Assembly: GCA_037957365.1 (NCBI GenBank)
Contig: JARHVA010003527.1
Location: forward strand, 1,781,001-1,845,000
Reading direction: 5' to 3'
DNA length: 64,000 bases
From: Torreya grandis
Lineage: Eukaryota; Streptophyta; Pinopsida; Cupressales; Taxaceae
Of the stretch, positions 10,901-23,474 are shown in pieces; within the stretch, counting starts at the first letter, position 1, and every line of letters begins with the position of its first letter. The position numbers were made by a program, and so were the translations under genes. The notes under the pieces are model-generated. The model ran no database searches. It was given only the letters and a program-made list of their open reading frames with translations, and was not told the origin of the DNA.

Positions 10901-12840
10901 CATGTCAAGAACCATATTGATGGTATTGCTCTCATGAGAACATTCAAATTTGTTGTTCTCATTTTGGTAGGTGAAAGATTAGGAAAAGGTTATCTTAAAA
11001 TGTCAAGGTTTTGGTTAGTAGGTGCATTGGGGTTGTCCAACACAAGATTCCCCTTGTTAATAAGGGTTTAGACAACATTTTTGAGGGTATTACACCTACT
11101 AACATCATGCCCCACTACTCAATGGAAAGCACATGGGTTATTATCATTGTACCAACTAGGTACTAGATGAGAAGAGTCAAATTTTTGAGGGGGTTGATAG
11201 GAGGAAGTTATATGATATTAATTTTTATTAATTTATCTAAGATCAAATTATAATATTCCCCAAGTGGAGAAAATTACTTCTAATTATTTTAGTTTTTGGC
11301 TTCTCATGTTAAATTTTGAGGAGTTAGAGGTGTTTGTTTTATTGACAGATGTGGAGGAGTGGTTTTAAAGATAACCAAATTTGTAATTCCCTTACTTTTG
11401 TCATTGGTATTGGTTTGGTTTCTTGGTTTAGAAGAAGAGGCCTCATTGGTTTTGTAGGTATATTTTTTGTTTTTCACCTTTAACTTTCCTTCATCGATGA
11501 ATCTATTTTATATCTTACATGTCATAGTAAAAGTTTTGTCAAAGGTTATGAATCTATGCACACATAATGTAGAGGAGATGTGCTTGGTACATGCCCAAGA
11601 AAAGAGTTCTATTAGTTTAGGTTAGGGTAAATAGAAGGAAAGTTGATTGATTAGACTCTTCCAATAAGCTGTAAAATTGACAATAGATTTATCATCAAAT
11701 TTATAGATAGAGTAAAGTTTTGTGATGGAAACTTTCTTAGAGATGTTTATTAAAAATTGATCCAAGAAAGTTTGGGCTAGATAGGTGAAAGAGAAGATAG
11801 AATGTTTGGTTATGGCACTATACTAGTCTAATGTTGGACTAGACAAGGACATGGGAAGCTATAAATAAGGAAGGTATCATCATAGGAAATCAAATAACAT
11901 ACATAATTACATGTCCTAAGGTGTTCTTCATGGTCCTCCTTACTTTAGAACTTAGAAAAAATTAGGAAGTTCCCACTAAGGAGGATATGTTCTGATAGGG
12001 ATAATTGGGTGAATGGGCTCATTATAGATCTTGTCATATGATAAGATATTTTGAGCACTAGAGATGGATGACTCTAATGTATTCATTTTATCCATTATCA
12101 TTTTCATTAGATCCATTTAGGATTTTATGCCTAAAATTTTGTGAGGTGCATATTGTTGTGGTGGTTGGGTAGTATATTGATAGTTGGTGGGAGGTTGAGA
12201 ATTTGTTACATGTAAATATGTGGACATAGGTGATTAGGTGGATGTTATGTAGGGGTAGGTGTATGTAGGTGGTTGGGTAGTAGGTAGAGGTACATGCCCT
12301 TATGGGTTAGGGATGTAGCCCATGTTGGGTGTGATGAGCACCTTTTGAGAGGTTAAGGTAGGTTGGGTAGGATCTATGGTTGGGTTTATCACTAAAGGAA
12401 AGGTGGTGACATTTTTATTGATTGGTGGTAAGGTAAAAGGTATAGACACCACAAGATTTTGAATTGAGGTAATTAATAATGGATTGGGGATAGCTGAAGG
12501 AAGGTTAAAAATACTAGTAGTAGGTTCTCCCATGGTGAGGAGAGTATAGGTGGTTAATGGTAGTGTTATTCCTAATGTAGAGGAGTTGTTGGTGGGGGTG
12601 GAAGGTGTAAGGGTGTTAGTTTGTTGGTTAGGTTGGTTTTCCATAGTAGTATCAAAAGGATTAATTGTAGAGGAATATGTTCTAGTATTCAATGGTTGGG
12701 TGGTGACTATATTAGTATAAGGGTTTCCCATAAGGTAGGAAGACATGCCATAATGTGGGTCTATAGGTGGAACCAAAGTAGGGGTATGGAGCTGCAAGGT
12801 GTTGAGATGATATTAAAGGGCCAGAAGATTATTATCTAAG
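10901..12840 (-). pseudogene. gag: Tat gag
   Basis: The open segment 12,797-12,300 is the Pro/Thr/Asn-rich N-terminal region (MQLHTPTLVPPIDPHYG). After ~12,000 the retrotransposon gag domain follows with WELPNFFKF, CNYVCYLISYDD, FTYLAQTFLDQFL, FTAYWKSLINQL and RFITFDKTFTMTCKI, in the order of the PF03732-type capsid domain. Stops and frameshifts are frequent after 12,300. Confidence 0.8.
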
Positions 12841-14263
12841 AAGGTGGAAAAGTTTTTATCTCCTTATGATACTACTAGAGGGAATTAATGACTTCCTAAA
12901 GGGTAAGGAGACTCTTCTGGTTTAGACACATACTCCATGGATGAATAGGTAGAAGAGGTTTATTGGTTTGGTGATGGGTTATGTTCTTCTAGATTCTTTC
13001 ACTACAAGCAAGTTAGAACCATACAAGATAAGGTAGAGAGAATACAAAAATAATCTCACCATTCAAATATATTGAAGATAAGAAATGTGTAATAAAATTA
13101 GACACACACTAAAAATTATGTTGAGTCCTAAAGTTCCTTTTAGTCTCTATTTTGGCTTATGCCTTAAGCTTTGTAAGAAGTTATGTGACTAAAATTGGCT
13201 TGTAAAGTAGGTACCAAAAAAGAAGCCTATGGTTGGTATTAGGCTATGTTTAGGATCTCAAAAATATCTATATTAGAAATCAATATATGTATTTGTATTG
13301 GGTCCTACCCCCTTATTTCACACACTACAATGATAAGGGTGTCAAGTGCTTAGCCAATATATATTAATTTCTAGATTTTATACTCAACTAGAGAGGTGAG
13401 TTGGTTCTCCTTTTGGTAATGACCTCCAAGTAGTATTGTTAGGAAAGGGTAAGGTGAACATTAGGTGATGAAATCCTAGTTAGGCCTTATGTCAAGTTTT
13501 TTTGGTGTTTGATTGATGTAAGTGGTTTTGTTTAGTGTGTGCAACAAAATTGATGCTATGATTGAATTACTTTACTTTTATTTAACTAAGTGCACTAAAC
13601 TTATAAGAAAATAATGTATGTAGTTGATTTTAAACCCAAAATAAATTTTAATTTTATTTATGAGCACATAATAAAGAGAAGAGAATATAGATTCAAATAA
13701 ATGAAACCCAAGTAGAGACTCAAGGGTCCCATCAGGCATGCTAGAATGTTTAAGAGCATTTCAGCTTAGATTCTAATAGGGGAAGAAGAAATAAAATAGA
13801 TACAATATGGTTGAAAAACCTATTTGGATTTGCATGAATTGAATCAGATGATTGTAGAGAGCTCCTCTTTGGCTTTGGAGGATGACCTATAAATAAGACA
13901 ACACTAAAGAAAATGGTTGGTTAGATAGATAGTTAGGTGGATTGCCTAGTGATAGCTAAATCTTGGAAGTAATAACTTCTTTAAGGGATATCAATCGACA
14001 CATTTTAAAAAATTAAGTTTAGAAAACTTAAGATTAAGTGCTTACATCAATAATAAAAAGGTACTAAAATTGAATAGAATGAATGCTTGATAAAGAAATA
14101 GACTAAAATGGCTAATATAGCAATAATAAGGTCAATACTAATGCTAAATAACTTAGGTGTGGTTTAAAAAATAGGTTGGGGTATATGAATAGGTAGATAG
14201 AAAGAAATTTAGATTTGGTTGAGGGTAGGTGGGTAGAAATAGCTTGGTATTATTTCTTACCAC

Positions 14264-14376
14264 AATGACCATCAGCGGTTGGTATAACCATTAGTGGTTG
14301 AGGTGACCATCGATGGTTGAGGCAATGATCAGTGGTTGCATAGACCAACACTAGTTAAGATGACCATCTATGGTTA
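14264..14376 (+). repeat. Minisatellite of ~20-bp palindromic units
   Basis: Six degenerate units related to TGACCATCGATGGTTGAGG occur head to tail. The cores are near-perfect palindromes (ACCATCGATGGT, AACCATTAGTGGTT). Three more units lie at 14,901-14,960. Confidence 0.8.
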
Positions 14377-14900
14377 CTTTGTGTTGGGCTTGGCTAGTAA
14401 AAGTTTAGATTGATGGGATCATAAAAGGTAATTTTGGGAGATTGGTTTATGTTGGGCTGATTGGAAAATTAAAACAGAGTAATTGATAGTTTGAAAAAAA
14501 ATACTTAGCTTATCATAGGTTGGTTAAATGAATAGTTGAGTTGGTTGGCTTGTTGATGGAGTATAGCATGATTTTGAGAGAGTAATGGTACTTGGCTATC
14601 AATCGAGGGGTGGTATCAAGTCAGCTCTCTAATGTGATGGTTGGATCTCTAGATTACTAGAAGAAACAACATACAAATAAACTTTGGATGCAAAATCTCT
14701 TAAATTCATGAATCCCTTTCACCTCCTACTCATCCATTCTTATATAAAGGAATGAGAGGTATAACAAGATGTTTAACAAGAGGTGTAACTTTTTTTGTAA
14801 ATATAACTCTTGCATGCATTAGTTTACACACAAATTACATGAGATAATTATAAAAAATCAAGGCAGAGTGAAGGGTCAATTGAGTTAGATTAGATGGTGG

Positions 14901-14960
14901 AACTTGATCATCAGTGGTTAGGGTGACTATTTATGGTTAAGGTGACCATCAATGGTTGAG
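14901..14960 (+). repeat. Second short block of the same palindromic repeat
   Basis: Three units of the CCATCAATGGTTGAG type follow one another ~525 bp after the first block. Confidence 0.75.
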
Positions 14961-15150
14961 TTTCAAGGTAATGTTGGGTTAGAAAGTGGGTTAAGTCATT
15001 AGGTCTAGCTGGCTAGAGTTAGGTCTAGTTTGAGGTTGAATGGTCAATTTGGGGCTCAAGGGGGTCCAAAGGTGGTCTATGGGAATTTAAACATTCAAAA
15101 ATATTATGTGCATATTTTTAGTGTCTACATTGGGTCCCATCTAGCATGCC

Positions 15151-16474
15151 AAAAATTATTATCACATAGATTTTTGTACATGTTGTTGATGCTGTAGCTT
15201 GTTGTGTAAAAATCTAATGATACAATGGGATCACCTCCAAGATGTAGGACCTTGGTGAATTGAGGTGAACCTCAAAATAAGGATGACTTCCTTTCAATAA
15301 ATTTAGTGTAACTAATACATTATCAGTCTATAGAAATTTTACTTATTTAGTGTTCTTCTTCCTAAACTAGGGTTTGACTATGAAAAGAGTTTTGAGAATG
15401 AAATTTATAAAATAAAAAATTCTGATTATACCAAATATTTTGTGTTTGATTTTAATGATTTCTTGAAATAACACAAAAAAATAGAAAAAAATATTGAAAA
15501 TTTTAAGATCACAAACTCATGCAAATTGGAAATTAGAGGCAATAACTGGTATTTTTCATACAATGGACAAGATTCTTTATTTTACCAAACAATATTATAA
15601 AAGGGTAGAAAATATCAAAAATGAAATTCCATGACTTAAATAAGAATTATAAAATCTGAAAATATTCAAATAACTTTGCATACACAAATATTTCTTAGAC
15701 AAGAAAGGTAAATCTTTAAATTATTCTCATTCTCTAGGTTATAGCATGTAGAAGAGTTATTCAAAATGCAAAATAATATTTATAATAGAAAATTATAAAT
15801 GGGTTATGCCATATTACCCAAATTTATACAAAATATATCATAAAATAGATGTATTTAACAATTAAGACCAATGCCTACTAGAATAACATGTAAATCTGGA
15901 AGCTTCATGATAAGAGGTGTGATCTATAGTTACAATGATGTCCTTAGCATGATGAATAGGGTTAAATTTGAATATGTAAGAGATGGGCATGATCTTCAAT
16001 TATTAGAGGCATGGAGGGAACTTATAAACTTATTTTAATGCCTTCCTTCTTTTCTAGTTCAGTTGTAACTTCATCTTCATATACTTTGGGGTACCAAAGT
16101 GAAACTCAATCTTTTAAACAAAAGATAACTAAAAATAGCTTAAGTTTTTCTTTTTCAAAACACTAATTTGTAATTTTCAAGTTAGAATCTTAAAAATTTC
16201 AACTAATACCACTTTGTAAAAAATAGAATTGCATTTTACAATATGTTTTTTATAACTTAAGAAACTTAAAATTTGTTTAAATGAAAAGTGTAATTTTAAG
16301 TCTACTTTTTACAATTTTCAACCTGTCAAAATAAAAAGTGTAAATTACACCCAATTTTTCCACAAAAGAGATATCAAAAAGATAGTTATAATTTATAGTT
16401 TGTGTTTTTGAAACTTTATAATTCTTTTAAGATAATTAAAATACAATATACAATAACGCTTTGGATAGAAATAA
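15151..16474. other. AT-rich spacer
   Basis: I see no gene. Around 16,140-16,340 short inverted AT motifs recur (TGTAATTTT, AAAAGTGTAAATTACAC), similar in type to those at 21.1-21.6 kb on the other side of the unclassified ORF. Confidence 0.5.
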
Positions 16475-19400
16475 TTAATCTTTTTTCAAAACTTCTTTTG
16501 ACTCTTTATCCTTATTGGCATATGTTTTCTCAATGTATGCATCGAAAGCCTTGAATATCTCCAGCATTTTGTCTTCATATGGGCCAAAAGAGTAGAGGTT
16601 GGTTATCTCATAATATGCTACTATATTGAAGAGTTCCCTTCTTAAATATTTGCATGTTTTAATCTCTTTACTCATCTAATCTAATGTGTTATGATACTCG
16701 ATAAAATGGTGGATAAAGCTCAAGGTGAAAATTATATCTCATGCAGATTATTTTTCAATCACTTCTTTAAATTTATTCTAAACTTCCTCTACTAAAAGTA
16801 TCTACTCTTGATATTCTATTGGTTGACATGATAATTTATTCAACAAATCTTTAATGTCATATAACATGTCAGTGACCTTATCATGTGCAAATTTAGCCTT
16901 ATGGGTATCATCTATAAACATCTTTATTCTGAATTGAGATTTTCTATCTAACTCCTCTTAATCTCAATAATTTTTTAGTATATTTTATGCAAGGAATATA
17001 TCCATATCAATCGAGTCTATAGATGTCAATTTTGGATAGAAAAGATTCAATATTTATATCTTGCCCTCATACTTGCTGACCTATTCTCTCAAGGTGACCC
17101 TTCTCTCCCTCAAAACTACATAGTGATCAATTAATATTTCAATAATTTTTTTGCCTTTTGACATGATCTCTTTTACCCATTCCTTAGTATCCCTTCACAT
17201 GATACTAATTTATGTCATCACATCAAGTATTTCTTGATCTATGATTTGGGTGATAGGTTGTGTTGTTTGATTAGTGGGCTCGATTAATTTATTTAATGTA
17301 GTCATTAGTTATTCCACCTTGTTATTTAGTTCATCCTTAGTAACCTAATAACTATCCATTTTCTCAAAGAGGGATTTAATGTTTTTTTGAATGTCATGTT
17401 TCAACCCCTCCCTCATAAGACATCAAGGTGAAATTTTGAGACTTGGTAGTCCCCCACCACTAGGTCTTATTTATATTTATCTAGTGAGGGGAATACAATA
17501 TCTACATACCTTTCCCCTACTGAGCCATACAATATCTTTGAAATGATTTGGGGAGTATTCTTGGATTTCTTATGCACATCTAAAAGTCCAAAATCCAATT
17601 TACTTGGGGACACCATTTTCTTTTGTTTCTTCCCCACTGTCTATGCTAAACAACTAGGGGTAATATAATTTTGTTTTGACACTTTCATTTGAGAATCTAT
17701 ATTTGAAGAAAATACACTAGGGGCCATGATGAAAAGTGTTATATTGTGTACTAATATTGTTTTTGATTGATTGGTAGATGTCTTTGTAATTTCCTCCCCA
17801 TATGTGGTTTGAAGTTTTGCATTTACATCAAGGATTGTCTCCTTTTTATCTCTCTTGTAGCAGTTATTGTGGAAGCTGAAGAGATAGGGGTAATGGAAAT
17901 GGATGTGTCTATTAGTGGTGTGGGAGATGGAAGTGAGATCAATAGAGGAGTAGACACAAGGATTTAGAACTTGGGAACTAGTGGGAGTGTGGAGTTTAAA
18001 GCTTTACATGAGTCAATTAAATTAGTAGGGACACTCAGGGTTGGTAAAGATGGGAAGATAAAGGGGGATGAAGATGAAGAAGTAATTATCCTATGGGTTG
18101 GAATGGATAGTGGTATTGAAGCTAGAATGACTAAATCTATAGCTAGATATTGTTGTGTGGTATTGGTGATTAATGATGATGGGATGTAAGGGATTATAAA
18201 TGAAATAGAAGGAATTATGGAAGGATGGAGTTAAATTATGGGAGAGGTAAGTGGAATGGAAAATTGAGTATCTAATTAATGGGATACCTGAGTGTCCTAT
18301 TGATTTGATTGAACTCTTAGCAATGGACTTATTGTCACATGTAAACTATTGGGAATGGAGGATGGATTTACTTGAGATGAAATAGGAGTGGAGATAGGAA
18401 GAGAAGGTGTTGGATCTACAAGAATAATAGAGATAGTTGGGGGATGTATTACAGAGATGGGAGTGGTAACTATGACTGAGATGGGGGTTAAATCTATGGT
18501 TTCTTTAACTACAGTTGCATCCTCAGATGAAATGATGATCATTTGATATGTTATTGCTCCCTCTTTACTTGATTGTCCCTTCTTAGGCTTTTATTTATTC
18601 TTTATTTTTTGGGAGATCATTGGCATATCTGGTTGCTTTGTTGATTCACCATTGGAACCCTATGATGATAGTGGAACTCCTTGTTTTTTGAGTTTTAATA
18701 GTTTTTTTGTGATACTATTTTTTTAGTCATTTGAACCCCTTTACTCCTAATCCAATTAAGTGTTTTATTGATCATGTGGGTGGTTATATCTATTAGAGAT
18801 AAATATTTAGGAATAGACTACCTTACTACTAGAAGGGGTTGAAAGTATATCTTACTATCATGGTAGACCTTTCTTATCAGTGACTAATTATCCACCAAGT
18901 CTTTAGGGATGGGTGCTAGGTCAAAATATTTTACTTGATCCAAGATTATTCTAGATTAATCCCTCAATCTGACTTCCTCTTCACCATCCAAGTCTTCCCA
19001 ATAATATTCAAAGTAGGGAACATGGGAATATGTGGAGATTCCCAACGTGATAGTGATGTTGCCATGAACATAGTAGAAGGGTATATCCTCCAAATCCCTC
19101 AAGTTCATTTGTATCATTCTTACCTCTACACACTTGGATTTGGCTAGGGAGGGGCATGTGTATCTATCTATAATGATAGGGAAATAAATTCTTGACATGT
19201 TTTTTCTAGATAATATATTGTGATTTTTAACAAGTTTCCTCACTATCTCCATCATTGCCCATTTATCACTCACATATCTTGGAAGGGTGTAAGGGAAACC
19301 ATTTAATCCACATACCCTAATGTAGGAATAAGTGGGGAATTGGATGAAATAGGAACCCCATTAGGTTATCTCTATAGTGGCTGCATCAAAGAATCTCTTT

Positions 19401-20280
19401 CTCTAGTTTTTTGTCAAACATTATTATGATGTAGTAGATGAATATATCATTCACTCTTCTAAAGTGTTATCTGCTTGCCTCAAGAGTGAGGTAAGGGTAA
19501 TAGTTAGACATTTTATTTACCTCACTAGTGATTATGTTGAGCATTATAGAATCTCTCTCTTTGATTAATATATATAATAGGTAGGAGGTCATGTATACTT
19601 TTTTGTGGTTTGTACCTTCATCAACTACTTATGGAGGGAGTCACTGATGAGTTGTGCCTAGTGAATGTATTATTTATTCTCATGGATCACCCATATATAT
19701 TAATACATCCAATCTTGGAAGCTGTTTACATTAGGTCTACCAATGTTCCTATGAAATAATCCAATTACATCTCCTACCTCATCCTTGAAATCAATCCTTT
19801 CCAATGTCTTAGGAAATTTGGTGAATGTAGCCTTATGGATTCTTAGCCACTAATTTTTCATTTCTTTTTGGCATCTAATGTGGGATTATTGAAAGAATTT
19901 TTTGGATGATTCTAGAGTTATATCTAGATAAATCTCAAATTTTGATATCACAAATATAGATTTAATGAAATCTAGGTCCATATTTATAATCCCTTCCCAT
20001 TTATCATTCAACATCTTTCTCTTGTCAACATCATAATGTTGTGCTAGTGTGAGTACCAACACAAATATATTCTCAGTTAGGGGGAAAGATGTTCTTGGGG
20101 AAATCCAGAGTCATAGAAGCTCTAGATATAGTCATTCTTGAATTTACCATTGATCATGATCTATAAGTCACCTAGGTTAATGTGAAATGGGTCTATGTCT
20201 ATAATCTCAATCATGTTGGATTATAGATTGAGATTTGAATTGGGTCCTCTAAACTTGAACTTCATCTCTTTCATAGACAT
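16475..20280 (-). pseudogene. Unclassified long ORF relic, about 1,270 codons
   Basis: I do not recognise this protein. Minus-strand frames read coherently from ATG 20,280 (MSMKEMKFKFRG) to a stop near 16,475. They are broken by TAG/TAA stops, often where Gln fits, and by a few frameshifts. Parts: an N-terminal globular region (20.3-18.9 kb) whose best block, 19,273-18,956, includes DKWAMMEIVRKLVKNHN and YYVHGNITITLGISTYSHV; a Thr/Pro/Ile/Ser-rich linker (18,542-18,297); and a charged, coiled-coil-like C-terminal half (17.4-16.5 kb) ending in YANKDKESKEVLKKD. I see no RT, integrase or zinc motif. It could be an extra ORF of the neighbouring minus Tat (same strand, upstream of gag), a non-autonomous element's ORF, or a host pseudogene. 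Confidence 0.55.
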
Positions 20281-21838
20281 GGATTCTAGAGAGAATGTTG
20301 AGGGAAAACCAATAATAATGTTGGTGGGATTTATAAATGCTAGATGTAGCTGGAAACTTTGGTAAAACTTTGAGTTGCTCTATACAGGTGAAAAGTCCAT
20401 AGGTAAGTGTCATTGTAAAAGAAGGTTGAAATTTTAGTGGAGATTGGAGGTGAAAATTGCATGTGGAAACTTTGGTGGAACATGGAATTATTTTGATCAC
20501 TGGAAAAGTCCATAGGGTTATAATTTTTAGTTTTTAGGTTAAAATTTGATGGGAAATGGAGGTGAAAATCATAGGTTGAAAGTTAATATGGACTATAGTT
20601 AATATTTCAAGGAGTATTCATGACTAGTTTCTGGGGATATACTAGGAATATTCATTGGTTATGAACTTTGGTAAAAAAAACCCTAGGTTTTCAAATACTT
20701 TGAAATGCTCAAGAACTTTGGAAAATGACAACACCTTAAAGATAATCGTAACTAAATGATGCCTAAGGAAACTAATGAAAATCCTAAAAATGCAAATAAA
20801 TCTATAAGGAATGTAGTAAAAATGAAACAAAAAACAACAAGATCAAAAAATGTAGGAAATGATGGCTTAGAAAAAAAAGGCAAAGGATTTAAAATATTAT
20901 CATATAGCTGCTTAATGGTGGCATCATATTAATTACAGGCATAACACATAGCTTGAGGTCATGGTTTATAAGGTTAAAGGCATGGTGCAAGGTCATGGTT
21001 TGATGTCATGTCAGAGCTCTAACTCTAATTATCAATTTAAACAATGAATTAAACAAACCCTAATCTTGTTTATATAGACCCCCTAAAATAAATTCATTAC
21101 TAGTAGTGGTTGGTGGATATCTAAAGTCCATAAGAAACTTCACAATTTTGTAAATTGAAAATTGAAATTGGAGGTCTAGATTCCATAAAGAATTTTGTTT
21201 GTGAGAGGTGGAACCTAGATTGTAATTTACTATTTTAAAAATTGTAAATTACTCTCCAAGTTATGGATTTCAATTGGAGTGTTATGCATGAAGTAGAACA
21301 CTACCTTTAATTTGTAACTTTACAAATTGTAAATTGTAGTATGAGTTTTAGTTTACATGAGGTACTTGGTTTTTATGAAGTGTAACTCTGCTTGTAATTT
21401 ATAATTTTGCAAATTGAAAATTACAAGCAGGTTTTTTATTTTTGTCAGCTAGTGTATTGTGAGAAGTGGAGGTCTAGCCACAATTTACAAATTTGAAAAT
21501 TTAAAATTACAATCATAATTCCATTTTCACTAACTAGTGTATTGTAGGACCTAAAGTTTGGGAGGAAATTTTCAATTTTTTAAACTATAAATTACATTCC
21601 AATCTCTAGATTCTACAAGCTTGAGGAAATGGGTGATTTGGGTCAATTCAAGGCATTTTTCCAAAAAATTAAGGGGATTTCCTTTGGGTAATTAACATTT
21701 TTATATTATTTGTACAAAAATATTAATAATTACCACCCAAATTGGGACACTAAAACCACATGGCACTACTACCTAAGATATGGCACTACTATCCAATAGC
21801 CATAATTTCAAAGAATTCTATATTTTTCAAAAAAGTGT
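20281..21838. other. Non-coding AT-rich flank of the unclassified ORF
   Basis: No gene is seen. It contains the hairpin array at 21,145-21,605 and a short direct repeat TGGCACTACTA at ~21,755-21,790. It ends where the chromovirus LTR begins with TGTAACATCCC. Confidence 0.5.
21145..21605. repeat. Array of AT-rich inverted repeats
   Basis: Six blocks spaced ~60-110 bp have an inverted core of the type TTGTAATTT...AAATTACAA. The best is at ~21,390-21,428, CTTGTAATTT pairing with AAAATTACAAG. GGAGGTCTAG recurs between blocks, pointing to a diverged tandem repeat. Confidence 0.6.
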
Positions 21839-23381
21839 TGTAACATCCCTAGTGGGATTTACTAGAATAATGCAATAAATTTTTTTAATATTTAATAAAC
21901 ACTTATTATTTCATTATATTTAACCACAAGAATCTAATTAGTGATTTTCAACATACTAACTAAGAATATTAAACATAGATAACATGAAACAATAATAGTT
22001 ACTTATCACTGGCATTTAATGTAAAATAACATAACTGCATAAGGAAAGTAATGATATTGAAATCCACCCATAGCTAATATAATAGTATATACACTATGGT
22101 AAATGTATAATAATAAATCAATTACATTTCCATCACGACATTTTTCCTCAACATATACACAATAATAGATATAGTGCTCCATAGAGCTTAAGTCACACTA
22201 ACTCATGTATCTTTGATAATCTCAAGTGTAGTATCCAAATAAGTAGTATAGTGGGGAGGAAGATCATCATTTGAGTGCTATTCCACACCAACCATGGACC
22301 ATTGATCCCTCACACAATATCCCAAATAGGGAATGGCCTTCTCTTCATGAATGGGTAGATAGTAACATGCAAGAATCTAGAGAGACATGCTAGTACCCAT
22401 GTGCTATAAGATTTCTACTACATGATGTGTCTATAAATAAAATATGTTCTAACATGATATCACAAAAACATGTAAATCATACATATTAAATGATAATATC
22501 TATTTAACATTACTTTGGCTAAAGTTTTCAAATATCCATTGATCTCTAGGATCAATCAATTTCATACACACCACTTGATCAGATTACCTTCATCTAGCAT
22601 TAATGGTGCTAGCTAAGCTGGTGAAATACATCTTAATTCTTATTTAAAACCATAAATTCTATATTTGGCTAACATTTACTATAACTAACTAGTTGATGCA
22701 ATTACTTCTACTAGCAAGTACAAACACATGCTAATTATAAAAATAATTACCATATATAGATTTAATCCATCAAACATATGAATGAACCTAATTTATATGT
22801 TTTTTCATCACATAAACAATATTAATGACAAGAAATTTTATTTACCAAATGGGTATAATACAAATCATTCCAAATAATCTATTTTCTTTAAGTAAATGAT
22901 AATGTACAAATTCATTATTTTCATAGTATATAGTTCATATTGCTCAATATAACCAAAAATAAAAATTTATATAATTATTTAATCACTCATAAACAAACAC
23001 TTAATCAATCATTCATGAAATTAGGCTATATGTGTATATTTATAGTTCCCAATCCTTTAGGATTTCATGACTTATATATTTAGTCACACACTATAATATA
23101 GACATGTTACCCTTTTCTATAAATATAGTCTATACACATATACAACAAGTTATGTTATCTTATATGTATATTTCATAGATTTTTATGTTATTATTATATA
23201 CACCCCATAAAATATATAATTTAAAACACACTTATTAATTTAATCCACATAAGTTTACATAATTGTGTATCAACTCACAACCTATAACCTTTTTCCACAA
23301 TGTATTTCATGTATGTACTTTAAGTGTCATTATTCACATCTCAAAAGACATTAATTAATAAAACCTATAAATTTAGGTATT

Positions 23382-23430
<49 letters not shown>

Positions 23431-23474
23431 TGTATATGTATATATATCATCCTTAGTGATAATTTAGTCACCAT
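21839..23474 (-). repeat. Chromovirus 3' LTR, left piece
   Basis: It begins TGTAACATCCCTAGTGGG, aligns with the 5' LTR at 63,194 over ~800 bp, and stops at the inserted Tat LTR. It includes an (AT)n run at 23,384-23,427. Confidence 0.82.
23384..23427. repeat. (AT)n microsatellite
   Basis: An uninterrupted AT dinucleotide run of about 44 bp inside the chromovirus LTR. Confidence 0.95.

Larger units (their letters stand above)
1..15150 (-). mobile_element. Decayed Ty3/gypsy Tat-lineage element, minus strand, 3' end outside the window
   Basis: Minus-strand frames give the full Tat order from right to left: gag (12.8-10.9 kb), a Pro/Thr/Ser-rich linker (10.9-9.0), retropepsin (~8.9), RT (7.5-6.8), RNase H plus a second archaeal-type RNase H (6.8-5.9), and the integrase N-terminus (344-1). 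The second RNase H is typical of plant Tat elements. A copia element at 345-5,832 interrupts it. Stops and frameshifts occur in every domain. The 5' boundary is uncertain: two primer-binding-like sites lie at 13,725-13,745 and 15,130-15,150, and I could not find paired LTRs. The 3' LTR would lie to the left of the window. Confidence 0.85.
12841..15150 (-). other. 5' untranslated / LTR-like region of the minus-strand Tat
   Basis: I see no coding potential here. Two primer-binding-like sequences on the minus strand (13,745-13,725 and 15,150-15,130, both containing GATGGGACCC) and two arrays of palindromic CCATCGATGG-type repeats occur. A minus LTR end AAACA directly precedes the first site. Which one is the true primer site, and where the LTR lies, I cannot decide. 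Confidence 0.45.

Noticed and set aside
17767..18189. Two plus-strand ORFs
   Set aside because: Antisense shadows of the long minus-strand unclassified ORF.
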